Assembly (NCBI GenBank): GCA_950022655.1
Contig: OX465590.1
Coordinates: 37,213,218-37,277,217, forward strand
Reading direction: 5' to 3'
Source of the DNA: Alentia gelatinosa
Lineage: Eukaryota > Annelida > Polychaeta > Phyllodocida > Polynoidae
Length of the DNA: 64,000 nucleotides
This document shows, one piece after another, positions 40,708 through 50,579 of the stretch (position 1 is its first letter; the number at the start of each line of letters is the position of its first letter). The translations under genes and the position numbers were made by a program. Under the pieces are notes generated by a model that had not been told where the DNA came from, did not search any database, and worked only from the letters and a program-made list of their open reading frames with translations.

Positions 40708-40883
40708 GGGGTATCCATAAGGTATGTACGCACAATATCTCAAATTTTCGACCCTACCAACCCCCCCCCCACCACCTTATTTATTTTCACAATAAAACAC
40801 AGAAGTAGCCTATGCACAAAATTTTAACCACCCTACCCCCCTACCCCCCCCCCTCAGTGCATACATACTTTATGGATGGCCCC
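40708..40883. mobile_element. MITE family P inside the 3.9-kb element
   Basis: GGGGTATCCATAAGGTATGT at 40708 and ACATACTTTATGGATGGCCCC (written 1 base short here: CATACTTTATGGATGGCCCC) at 40883, with C-tracts inside. It splits the host element. Confidence 0.8.
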
Positions 40884-40999
40884 TTACATATGAGCCATAC
40901 GTTGAAAGCATGGGGTGTAAACCGTTACCTCCGGATGAAAGGAAACCTCCAAAGGACTCATCTAAGGACTGGAGGAACAAGGAGATAAGAAAAAGATAA

Positions 41000-42055
41000 A
41001 ATTAAAAAGATAGAGAAAAGGTTTGCAGACGGTTCTTTGCACAAAATGTAAATGAAAAATGTACTCTTGTGTATTCTGAGTGGTATCAGAAGCAAGAGTT
41101 TGATATTCTTTGCAGTTTTTCCCCCCAAAAAACAGGTCACTGGCATTTAAGGTACTCTTATGTGTGGTTGAATTGAAGCTGATGTATATATTTGCAAAAC
41201 CAAAGAAGATTTTCTCAGCAATTTGTGCATATTTCATGTTTGGGATAAAGAAAGTGGAAGTTACTGGTCTGTCACGTCCGTTATTAAAAATATCACGTCC
41301 AAGAGATTTATGATGTACACACAAAATGTGGCATTTGGATGAATATTAAGGTTAAAGTTAGAGTTTTTGGCATTTAAAAGCATAGAGAAAAGGTTTGCAG
41401 ACGTTTTTTTAGCACAAAATGTAAGTGAAAAATGTACTCTTCTGTATTGTGGGTGGCATTAGAAGTAAGAGTTTCATATTCTTTGCAGTTTTTCCAGAAA
41501 AAAAACCAGGTCATTGGCATTTAACATACTCTTATAGGTCGTTGAATTGAAAATCATGTATATTAGCAAAAACAAATAAAAGTTTTTCAGATTTTGGTCC
41601 ACATTTCGTGTTTGTGGAGTGGAAGTTACTGGTCTGTCATGTCCGTTATCAAGAATATCACGTCCAAGAGATTTATGATGTCTACACAGAATGTGGTATT
41701 TCAATGAATATTACGGTTAAAGTTAGCGTTTTCTGCATTTAAAAGCAAAGAAAAAAGGTTTCTAGACGGTTTTTAGCACAAAATGTAAATGAAAAATGTA
41801 GTTTACTTTATTCTGAGTGTGATCAGAAAGCAAGAGTTGGACATTCTTTGTAATTTTTCAAGAAAAAAAACCCCAGGTCATTGGCATTTAAGGTACTGTT
41901 ATATGTGGTTGAATTGAAGATAATGTATTTTCAAAAGGAAACATGATCTTTTAATAATTTGGGACATATTTCGGATATCTCATCAAGAAAGTGGAATTTA
42001 CTGTTCTATCACGTCCGTTATTAAAAATATCACGTCCGAGAGATTTTTAAACCTT
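41000..42055. repeat. Three tandem units of about 365 bp
   Basis: Unit starts near AGAGAAAAGGTTTGCAGACG at 41012, 41384 and a diverged copy at about 41747. Each ends with a doublet TCACGTCCGTTATTAAAAAT plus ATCACGTCCAAGAGATT (41271, 41636, 42007). Confidence 0.85.
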
Positions 42056-42620
42056 TTTCCCAGAAGCTATTAGCTCAAGACATATTGCATGGAACATCTT
42101 CTAATTTGACATAAATCATGTATACAACCTATAAAAGTATTTCTGTGATTTAAAAAAGTGAAACTTTTGTATTTAGATAGTGACAGAAAAAACTAAATTC
42201 ATTTTGTAATCCCTTGGAGAACACCTTCTTTATTTGCATCTTTGAGGCAGCACAGAAAAAGATTGCATATGTAGTTAATTTTTTCCACTTGTCTATAACA
42301 TCAGACTATGCTTGGCATACTTGGTACAAACTTTATGTCTTACAAAAAATAAAATATATTTCTCTATCATCAACTTTTGTATGAGTGTTTTTTTATATGT
42401 GGGACGTGACGGCAATAATATATACAATTTTTGAAGCCTCACAAAAACTGACCCCCCGCTAATATCCCAGTTGAATCATGTTTTCCTAAAACTTGAAAGT
42501 GTATATATTTTGCACACAAGTAAAAGAAAATTTGGTTCGGGCAATTTTTTTTTTTTACCCCTTTTTTTACCAAAAGTACATTTTCTGGTGGGTCATTCCA
42601 CCAGAAAATGTACTTTTGGT

Positions 42621-42828
42621 CAATGTTGTCAATATATTCCTTTATGAAATTCTCACAGTATTGATCTCTAAATAATAATAAAAAAAACTAGCATGGTGAC
42701 CCCCATTGTTCAAGTTAGATGTGTGTACTAGTTAGTACACTTGGTGATCATCATATTCAAGTTTAAGGGAAATGACATGGGTTTTAATTTTCAAGCTAAA
42801 TTGTCGGATATGCCTTTAAATGGTCGCT
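42621..42828 (+). mobile_element. Element family M, right part
   Basis: Resumes with ATTGATCTCTAAATAAT and runs to AAATTGTCGGATATGCCTTT, matching the right end of the copy near 32212. Its end lies about 80 bp before the FAAP24 start codon. Confidence 0.75.
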
Positions 42829-42908
42829 GTCTACCTCTACTCTGTGTGGACATGCATTGACGTCGCCCGAGATATTGTGACGTGAGACCTCAAAGAAATG
42901 CGCGAACT
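42829..42908 (+). promoter_or_regulatory. Putative FAAP24 promoter with two CRE-like half sites
   Basis: Only about 80 bp separate the end of a transposon copy from the ATG. This strip holds ATTGACGTCGCC and TGTGACGTGAGA, both CRE/ATF-like, and no TATA box. The start site may be within the strip; inference. Confidence 0.4.
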
Positions 42909-43038
42909 ATGACGGCGAGGGGCGGCAGCAGCCAGCAGTCTCAAGCCACTCCAGTGCGTGTCGGTAGCCGTATTCCTGTAGGCCACGTCATTGTCAGTGA
43001 TCGCTGGAGGAATTCTGAACTGGTCAAAGCAGTACAGG
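42909..43038 (+). CDS. FAAP24: FAAP24 coding exon 1
   Basis: ATG at 42909 followed by a short polar leader and RIPVGHVIVSDRWRNSELVK, aligning with VPLGHIVANEKWRGSQLAQ of vertebrate FAAP24. Donor GTACGT at 43039, phase 1. Confidence 0.93.
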
Positions 43039-46000
43039 GTACGTAGATTACTCTACCCACCACTCATAACTTCCGTTTACCAGCGCTTCTTCAGATGTCG
43101 ATCGCAGAGCCCTCTCGTGATAAGTCATGTATGTGTGTTACCTGTGGTTCCCCTTTTGTACGGTAGATGGCGATACCAACCACCGGCTAACTGAACTCGC
43201 GCCTGAGCCTGAGGAAGTTGATGATGAGGGGGCGTGTATTCTGTTCTGTTTGTGCTTGTGGAGCTAATGTTTGAGGGCAGAAATGTGAAAATGGTACAAT
43301 ACCGCAAGAATTTTACAAGAGATCACAGCACGACCACAAATATGTATAAACTTATAACATGGCTACAATCAACTGACTGCAAATCATTGCATAGTGTAAG
43401 CCAATACAGGTGTTGCCGTTCAACGCCGCCTAACGGCCCACTCTCTAGTAACGCGGCCGCTCGGACAAACACGTCCGAGTCCGGGCACTTGAGACCCTAT
43501 TGAGGTATCCCAGAATTCAGTCTGTTTACAGGTCCCGGTGGGCGCTAGTTACCGACGTTGTATGGTGATAGACCCTTGACCCGTAACTCACAATCATTGC
43601 TTTTTAACGGTTTTTATAAGTCTTCAAATGGGAAATCCAATGTCAGAAATGGAATTTTCAGCTATTTCTATATGTATAGCCAAAATTATATTCAGGTTAC
43701 TCAAATATAAATGGGAAAACTGTGGTTCATATGATTGTAGTGTGTCCAACCACTCGCGAGCGGAACTTGTATTTACCCTGGGCGATAATCGGGAGCCGAG
43801 TAACCTCTGGAGGGCGTTATACCTAAAGTGTGAACGGTGGGTGTGATTACAGAAGTGTTGTTTTTGGACAGATTGGACTGCTAGAACAATTAAAGGCATT
43901 GTATCAACGAGTCTGGGCTATCAAAATTTTATAGTTTATAATTGTTTTGGTTTTAATTTGGAGAAATATAAGCACATGGTAGCTAGGTCTGCCAGTGTAT
44001 TAATGTATATTCAGTTTCAGTGATCCTAGGTTATCTATGCTATATCTAAAGTATTATTGAGGCAATATGCATGTATGACATACCCGATTTGAGCTGGAAT
44101 ACCATAGAATAAGATGCAATCATCATTATTTCTCTGGAAATAATGTAGACGGGTATTATGAACATATTATGCTCATAGACTCAGTGTTCCAGTGCTAAAT
44201 AATAGGTTACCAGGTGAATTTTTGGCTTCAGCTGTGTCGTAACTAAGCAGATAAGGTGCGACACCGGCCAGTGGAAAAAGGCCTATTACTCAGGAGGACA
44301 CTACCCCTACTTTAAGTCAACCATCCAGTTCAAGATCTGAGTTGTAAGCAAATGATAAGGAAAATAATAGAATCTCCACTTACAAATGTATTGAATCTCC
44401 ACTTACAAATGTATTGTATTTTCATATATTTGCATGCTACATTGTAGTTTATATTGTACTCTTCTTTTACTGTCATTACTATGCTCCAAGCTGTTTATAA
44501 CACAGTCTGAGTCAATAAATGTAATTGCATTTACTTGCGTTAAATAAAGATGATATTGATTTAACCTCATTTACTCCGTTAAAGCAGTGTTTTGGACCTC
44601 CACACAGACCCTCAGCCTCATGCCATGACCGGCAGGGACATATTATCCAAGTTTTTGGAATCTTTCAGAGGCAGAGATACCTCGTACAAGGGCTATTACT
44701 TCATGATTTTTAAGGTTGTTTACTAATTAAGTTGAATTAAGTGAATCCACATCGTCCCTGGTTCTCCTTGGCGTTCAGAAGAGGGTCTTTCTGTACCATC
44801 CTAGATTATTAACAAAATAATCAATTCAATAAAAGTGAGACATTCCTGCACCGGTATATATGATAATATGCAGGAAATAAGAGGAAAATAGGCATACATT
44901 GTACTTACACGAAATTATTCTGCAGTATTGCCGAAAGAGTTCAAGTGATCATAGGAAATGATGTTCATATTGATACTTGCTTGGTTTTCACTTTTTCCCA
45001 AATTATACCTATGTTTGGAGAGTGTGGACCAGATCTGAGATCTGTTACCCTGGTTGGATCCTACTTTGTCTAATCCAGAACAATGGTTGACCTGGAGACA
45101 CTATATTAACTTGGTTTGAACTGACAGGAAGTTGTCATTAACAAGGTAGCATCAGCTTTATCCAGAGGTGTCTATTGCCACGTCTTAGACGTGTTTTTTT
45201 TTTACCCCCATAATGTCAGAAAAGAACCATTGTTTAGTTTCTTACAGTGCTTCTCTCCCATTTTGACAATTTTGCCACTTTAATAAAGTTGTCAGGCCGT
45301 ACACAAAGTGTATCAGCCCCTAAATGTGACAAAGTCTATATGCCTTGAAACAGCCTAACATTAAGATGCCTGAAGAGTCCGATTCGGATGAAACCTTGGA
45401 GTCCCACCCGACACCGGTCATACATAAGACAGTGTTCATAACCAGAAATCTGCTTGGTTATACAGCTATTTACTCACTAAAACATGCTGGGAGAATAGTC
45501 AAGGTAGTGTGATGTCACTGCCGTGAGGGGTGGTTGTTATGCTACGTTGTTCTGATAACAATGTCTCCTGGGAGATCGCATAGCAACGGTCAGGTTCTGA
45601 CATGTAGATGTCATTTTCAAGGTAGCTTCGGTTGTGATCAGAAGTGTATGTGCCTCGTATTCTTTAAAAAAAAACAACCCCAAAACCCCAAAAGAACTCA
45701 TATTCTTAACTAGACGGGGGCCCTCCATAAAGTACGTACACACTGAGGGGGGGGGGGGGGGGGGCTGGGGGGGGGGGGGGTTAACAAATTTGCGTATGCT
45801 CCCTCTTTGTTCTATTGCGTACTATAGAGGAAACCCATGAAAGTTTAGGGTCAGAGCTTGTATCCCATCAAGTTTGAATCACGTAGTAATTCACAAGGCG
45901 AAGCCGCATGAATTATGTAGCGATTCAAACGAGATGGGATTGAACTCTGCCCCATAACTTGAATGGGTTTCTGAATTTATCTCACCCTTTACATTGACTA

Positions 46001-49000
46001 ATGGACTAACATTTGTGACATAATCCCCCATTGGATATTTTTCCGAAATATCTCATGGGCATTAGATACGAGTTCCCAATGTTAAGTCTATGGAGAAAAA
46101 ATATCTGGGGTGGGTAGGGGGGTCAGAAATTTTGGAAATTCTGCGTACATACTTTATGGATGGTCCCACACGATATTTGAAAACGAAGATATCTTAGCCA
46201 GTACTAACGGTCCAATACATTCTGGTGAAAACCTTGTGTTTGTAGGTAAGGTAAACGTACTGTATGAGGATGATCTGGGCGTCGTCGACTTCTACCCGTC
46301 ATCTGAAGTAGGAGTCATCTACATACCAGAGGGGGATATGGTCGCCGGCACCACCTACAAGAGAAAACTCGCCAAACTCAGAAAGGCAAGAAAATCATAT
46401 CACACGGGTGCACGTTTTCTGACGGAATTCCGTCGTTTCATACACACTGTTATCCTACCCCTGATATAAAATCCCATAGGCTTAACATTGGGTTTCCGTA
46501 TGCCACGCTGACTGTTTTATATGCCACTTGTGGCATACAGAATTGTTATCATGTAATATTCAAAAATCGAGGAGACAGGGTAGGATAAAATCAAAACCTG
46601 ATTCATTTTAATCGTGGCCACCGCATGCCACTCCTGGAGTTTTGGCTCCGGACTTCACTCAGCTTCGCCTCATGAAGTCACTATGCCAAACTCCAGTCGT
46701 GGCATACGGTAGCCAAGATTAAAACTCATCCAGTTTTATGATAGCAACACTAGAATATGTATGGATCCATAGCCATTCTGTTCTAAAATAATGTTATAAA
46801 TGATTATTTTTATTAGCCTTTTTAAATTTCCGATTTTTTTTTCTCAGTCCCGACTTTCATCCCTGGTATCAAATTTGCAACAGGGATATGACGTTTTCAG
46901 GAAATTGAATGACATATTCAAACTATAGATAACGTCATATCAGTCTGACAATAGTTAACATTGACAACGTGAAGGACATTTTAATTGCTCACATAACATG
47001 TACATGTTAAATCCCCCCCCCCCCTAAATGGGAAGCTGAAATGTAATACCGTAATTGAGATCACTTAATGTTTGTAATACATTTAATCCCTAACAGGCGA
47101 ATACAGTTCGTGGGATAGTGCTTGCTGAGAAAACACCAACAAGCACGCAGTATTTCGCTGCCCTGCAGAAGTTTGCTGTCCTTGACCTTGGATTAGTTCT
47201 TCTCCCGGTGAACTCTCAAACCGAGGCAGCAACTGTGTTGGCAGAATTGGTAAGATAAGGACAAAAAAATCTAAATTTTGCATGTCACTTGATTTGATTG
47301 ATTTTCTAGGAATTAGGTATTGGAACTTGCTCACCATAAGCCTGTCGGATACGATCTGTTATCTCACCCCAGATATTTTTTCTCCATAGACTTAACATTG
47401 GAAAGTCGTATCTAACACCCATTAGATATTTAGGAAAAATATCCAATGGGGGATAATGTCAAAAATCTTAGCCCATTAGTCAATATTAAGGGTGAGATAA
47501 ATTCAGAAACCCATTCAAGTTTAGGGTCAGAGCTCGATCCCATCTCATTTAAATCACATAGCAATTCACGCGGCTTCGCCTTGTGAATTACTATGTGATT
47601 CAAACTTGATGGGATACAAGCTCAGACCCTAAACTTTCATGGGTTTCCTCTATAAAAACAGACATTAAAGGGTTTAATTGCCATCGATAATACATTATCG
47701 TTCTTCCTAGTGAAAAGGAGAATTATGCATAATGTATGGTAGATAATATGTGTTTGTTTTCACTCAACAATCATTTCCTTATTACTTCACTTCAATTTTG
47801 CAGATGTTGTATCATCTTCAATATATTGTTCTTGATATTAACATAATTTTCATACACTCAGTTCTGCCCCTGCCCTATAATTCTAGCAGTTAGTGAAATT
47901 TGTCCACATATCTATGTATTTGTGATGGTTTGAAATTTGAAAATCATATTCTGAGAAACTAATTCGCCTTGTCTTTTCAAACGACTACTCCACTCACATT
48001 TATGACAGGTTCATGTAGAGAATAAGCCAACCCAGAATCAGTTCAGACTGAAGCGAAAGCCAGAACCAATCAACTCAAGCCTACTTTCAACGATTCAGAC
48101 TATCCCAGGACTAGGGGGAACGAAAGCTATGGTTCTCCTTGATAATTTTAAAAGTGAGCATGCATTTGTAATACAATTAGAAAAAGAAACGTATTTTTCT
48201 ATTGTGTTTTTATAAATCTCCCGTTTCGATCGGCAGTATAATGACTGGATTGATCTCTGATTAACAGCATAAAGGTTGTTAATGTATAGGCGTTTGTGTT
48301 TTTACATATCTATTTAATTAGTAAATTGATAAACATATTCCTTAAGGATTAATTTTCGGACTAATCCAGTAGTAATATTAGAAAACAAGTAACCCTTGAT
48401 GAATATTTTTTTTTTGCAACAGCGGTGTGCAGACCGACTTGGCCTCGTATTGCCATTCTCCAACCCTTAATACATAAAAATATAAAGATGACCATGATAA
48501 AGGAACTAAAATGATTCCTTATTATCAAATACATGTATAGTGTGCAAGAGTAAACCTGAACAAACTTGTGTTATGTTATTCAGGTATTGAAGGAATATGC
48601 AACGCGTCAGAAGAGGTGAGAAAATAAAAATATTATAATTACAATAACAGTTCATGTATTCAAGATAGACGTATATCGCCAGGAGAATGCCTCCAGGCAA
48701 TCCCAGGACTGAAAGGGTTTGACTGGAAATCGCTGGTCCGATTATAAATGCCGGTCCCATTTAAGAAAATGTTGATACCATAAATGTATAATTCATAGAA
48801 ATATTATAGAGGAAACCCATGAAATTTTAGGGTCTGAGCCCGTATCCCATCAAGTTTGAATCACATAGTAATTCACGCGGCTTCGCCTTGTGAATTACTA
48901 TGTACATGTGTAATTTAAATGAAATGGGATCGAGCTCTGACCCTAAACTTGAATGGGTTTCTGAATTTATCTCACCCTTAATATTGACTAATGGGCTAAC

Positions 49001-49956
49001 ATTTGTGACATTATCCCCCATTGGATATTTTTCCTCAATATCTAATGGGCATTAGATACGAGTTCCCAATGTTAAGTCTCTGGAGAAAAAATATCTGGGG
49101 TGAGATAATGCGTGATTACCTGTATCTCTCTTCGGCATGTTTATTCAAATTGTTTATTTGCTTCATATATGCATTCATGGCTCAACTTGTCATCATTTCT
49201 CACCCGTATCACATACGTTATATAATTGTTAGTCATTGTTAGTTGACCACTTATAGTTAGTCTACTGTAATATTTAATTGTCATCTGTTTACTTGTTATC
49301 TAGTTATATCTTCATTATACATGCAAGTGACATAGCGGTAATATGTGGATCTAAAGTTACACCCTATAGTGGCAAAGCGGGCCGTATGATGATGAGTTTT
49401 AATCTTCGCCACCGTATGCCATGACTGGAGTTTGGCATAGTGTCTTCATGAGGCGAAGCCGAGTGAAGTCCGGAGCCAAAACTCCAGGAGTGGCATACGG
49501 TGGCCAAGATTAAAACGAATCAGGTTTTGATTTTATCCTACCCCGTCTCCTCTATTTTGGAATATTACATGATAACAATTCTGTATGTCACTAGTGGCAT
49601 ACAAAACTTCGTATGCCAGTCAGCGTGGCATACGGAAACTCAATGCTAAGCTTATGGGATTTTATATTAGGGGTGGGATAAATATATTAGACATTCTTTT
49701 TTCACTGTGCCATATGTTATACATACTATACCCTGCACATAGGTTAGTAACTATAGGACTGACGAGTACAGGTGTATAATAAATGTATAACTGTACAGGT
49801 GTATAATAAATGTATAACTGGACTTGTGGCACTCTTGTTTTCTTGTATTCATAGCCATCATTTTTTCCTTCTGCTTTTCTGAAGGATCTGGCAGCAGTTA
49901 TTGGTCGGGCAAGTACTGCACAAATAAGGAAGTTTTTTTGTGACTCATGCAGTTGA
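42909..49956 (+). CDS. FAAP24: FAAP24 gene, six coding exons (complete, 223 residues)
   Basis: Exons 42909-43038, 46246-46385, 47097-47249, 48009-48153, 48584-48615 and 49885-49956 chain in phase to 223 codons plus stop; vertebrate FAAP24 has about 215. Matches run the whole length: PVGHVIVSDRWRNSELV, KVNVLYEDDLG, DMVAGTTYKRKLAKLRK, AEKTPTSTQYFAALQKF, AVLDLGLVLLPV, then IPGLGGTKAMVLLDNF and the second helix-hairpin-helix. FAAP24 has a catalytically dead XPF-like nuclease fold plus tandem HhH; it pairs with FANCM in the nucleus, binds single-stranded and branched DNA, and brings the Fanconi core complex to stalled forks. Introns are filled with MITEs. Intron 2 uses a GC donor. Confidence 0.95.
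43402..44287. mobile_element. Interspersed element, family X-long (FAAP24 intron 1)
   Basis: About 885 bp whose left part (CAATACAGGTGTTGCCGTTC, TAGTAACGCGGCCGCTCGG) and right part (GGTGCGACACCGGCCAGTGG, AAAAAGGCCTATT) recur in reverse at 62667-63247. The central part matches 13640-14110. Non-coding. Confidence 0.7.
44678..44825. repeat. Interspersed repeat, family D
   Basis: Shares CTCGTACAAGGGCTATTACT and AATCCACATCGTCCCTGG-like words with 20384-20600 and 62096-62262. Confidence 0.5.
44998..45400. repeat. Interspersed repeat A/B, order A-B
   Basis: Block A (ACCTATGTTTGGAGAGTGTG to GCCACGTCTTAG) precedes block B (AATGTGACAAAGTCTATATG to GATGAAACCTTG), the reverse order of the copy at 21480-21890. 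Confidence 0.6.
45716..46166. mobile_element. MITE family P interrupted by a family S fold-back element
   Basis: Left end GGGGGCCCTCCATAAAGTAC with long G-runs, right end GTACATACTTTATGGATGGT at 46166. A family S element (45833-46112) separates the two halves, so S inserted after P. Lies in FAAP24 intron 1, about 80 bp before exon 2. Confidence 0.8.
45833..46112. mobile_element. Fold-back element, family S
   Basis: Arms from GAGGAAACCCATGAAAGTTT pair across TAATTCA-CAAGGCGAAGCCGCA-TGAATTA (45887-45915). The right part has TCTAATG-type palindrome, AATGTTAAGTCTATGGAG and ATCTGGGGTG. Confidence 0.85.
46246..46385 (+). CDS. FAAP24: FAAP24 coding exon 2 (GC donor)
   Basis: Acceptor TTGTGTTTGTAG at 46234-46245. 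Encodes KVNVLYEDDLGVVDFYPSSE and IYIPEGDMVAGTTYKRKLAK. The exon must end at AAG 46385 before GCAAGA: only this gives phase 0 into exon 3 and the same spacing as the vertebrate protein. AG|GCAAG is the standard GC-AG donor form. Confidence 0.9.
46450..46741. mobile_element. Fold-back element, family T (FAAP24 intron 2)
   Basis: Starts TTATCCTACCCCTGATATAA, then CATAGGCTTAACATTGGG, a TATGCCACTTGTGGCATA palindrome, GGGTAGGATAAAATC, and arms around GACTTCA-CTCAGCTTCGCCTCA-TGAAGTC (46651-46679). Its full reverse copy is at 49386-49682. Confidence 0.85.
47097..47249 (+). CDS. FAAP24: FAAP24 coding exon 3
   Basis: Encodes GIVLAEKTPTSTQYFAALQK and VLDLGLVLLPVNSQTEA, the best-conserved stretch of the family. 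Acceptor CTAACAG, donor GTAAGA, phase 0-0. Confidence 0.95.
47359..47654. mobile_element. Fold-back element, family S, reverse orientation (FAAP24 intron 3)
   Basis: TTATCTCACCCCAGATATTT, CATAGACTTAACATTGG, palindrome TATCTAACACCCATTAGATA, GGGTGAGATAAAT, then arms around AATTCAC-GCGGCTTCGCCTT-GTGAATT (47563-47589), ending GGGTTTCCTCTATA. Confidence 0.85.
48009..48153 (+). CDS. FAAP24: FAAP24 coding exon 4, first helix-hairpin-helix
   Basis: Linker, then LLSTIQTIPGLGGTKAMVLL with the GLGGTKA hairpin of the first HhH motif. Acceptor TATGACAG, donor GTGAGC, phase 0 in, 1 out. Confidence 0.95.
48584..48615 (+). CDS. FAAP24: FAAP24 coding exon 5, 32-nt microexon
   Basis: Encodes (S)IEGICNASEE, aligning with SIQQLSNASIGE in vertebrates. 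Acceptor TTATTCAG, donor GTGAGA, phase 1 in, 0 out. Too short to show up as an open frame, but needed for continuity. Confidence 0.9.
48805..49108. mobile_element. Fold-back element, family S (FAAP24 intron 5)
   Basis: Begins TATAGAGGAAACCCATG; perfect inner stem ATAGTAATTCAC/GTGAATTACTAT around apex GCGGCTTCGCCTT (48877-48889), which is the reverse sense relative to the outer frame of 45833; ends CTGGGGTGAGATAA. Confidence 0.85.
49386..49682. mobile_element. Fold-back element, family T, reverse orientation (FAAP24 intron 5)
   Basis: Arms around CTTCA-TGAGGCGAAGCCGAG-TGAAG (49444-49468), then GATTTTATCCTACCCC, palindrome CGTATGCCAGTCAGCGTGGC, CAATGCTAAGCTTATGGG and GGGGTGGGATAA. Confidence 0.85.
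49885..49956 (+). CDS. FAAP24: FAAP24 coding exon 6 and stop
   Basis: DLAAVIGRASTAQIRKFF aligns with ELEQVVGQAVAQQIHAFF, the second HhH; stop TGA at 49954. Acceptor TTTTCTGAAG after a long pyrimidine tract. AATAAA signals follow at 50144 and near 50180. Confidence 0.93.
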   Translation, partial: DLAAVIGRASTAQIRKFFCDSCS

Positions 49957-50143
49957 AGAAGATGCAGCTGAATATTGTAATGGCTAGTCCGATAGATATA
50001 TTATTACATATCTATGGCCGGATATCTGTGAAATACGACCCGCTGCTAAGGTGCAGTACGAATTATGTTCGGGCGCACTGTGCCTGTACTAAATGAGCAC
50101 CAACTTTGGATCAACAGACCATGAATCAAGGACTTCGTAAGTA

Positions 50144-50149
50144 AATAAA
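50144..50149 (+). terminator. Candidate polyadenylation signal of FAAP24
   Basis: AATAAA 188 bp after the stop codon; further AATAAA words near 50180 and 50560 could serve instead. Confidence 0.4.
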
Positions 50150-50579
50150 ATTGCATTTGTTCATGTTATTTGGGTATACAATAAATAAAAGTGACTGATG
50201 CCGTAGGGATATCATGATAGATATATAGAAAATCGCCACTATATGAGGGAAATATTATCTGGAACTTACTAAGTAAAGAAACACAAAATCTACCAAGAGG
50301 AGATTTATTTAAGATAAGAGTAAAAGAAGAACTGCTAAATATGGCGTATGATATGTGATCGTAAGAAGATGATGTACTCTTTTCAAAAGAAAAGAAAAAA
50401 TACATGGTATAAGGTTTATAATCCTATGTGGTATAACTTCCTAGTATATTTATGTTGTCCTTGTTAATGTTATAGTCCTTGTATGTCCTGTACTAATGTG
50501 ACTCCCGCAGGGAAGAACGCCAACATGGCGATTGCTTGTAGTCGTTAATTGTGTTACTAAATAAAAAAATAAAAAAATA

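Larger units (their letters stand above)
38689..42620. mobile_element. 3.9-kb non-coding element with inverted ends and many TCACGTCCG motifs
   Basis: The left end GGGTCATTCCACCAGAAAAT (38689) has its inverted counterpart at about 42569-42593 (CCAAAAGTACATTTTCTGG), followed by a direct copy of the left end (42590-42620). At least 13 copies of TCACGTCCG or its complement, some as TCACGGACGTGA palindromes, occur between 39271 and 42414 in very AT-rich DNA. Three tandem units of about 365 bp fill 41000-42055. No long open frame. I read it as a non-autonomous DNA transposon; the class is unknown. Confidence 0.7.

Noticed and set aside
41000..42055. CRISPR-like spaced repeats (TCACGTCCG doublets)
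   Set aside because: Spacing is about 365 bp and the DNA is clearly eukaryotic; not a CRISPR array.
46110..46245. Upstream extension of the FAAP24 exon 2 frame (reading FGNSAYILYGW...)
   Set aside because: This part is MITE family P sequence; the acceptor at 46245 and phase with exon 1 define the real exon start.
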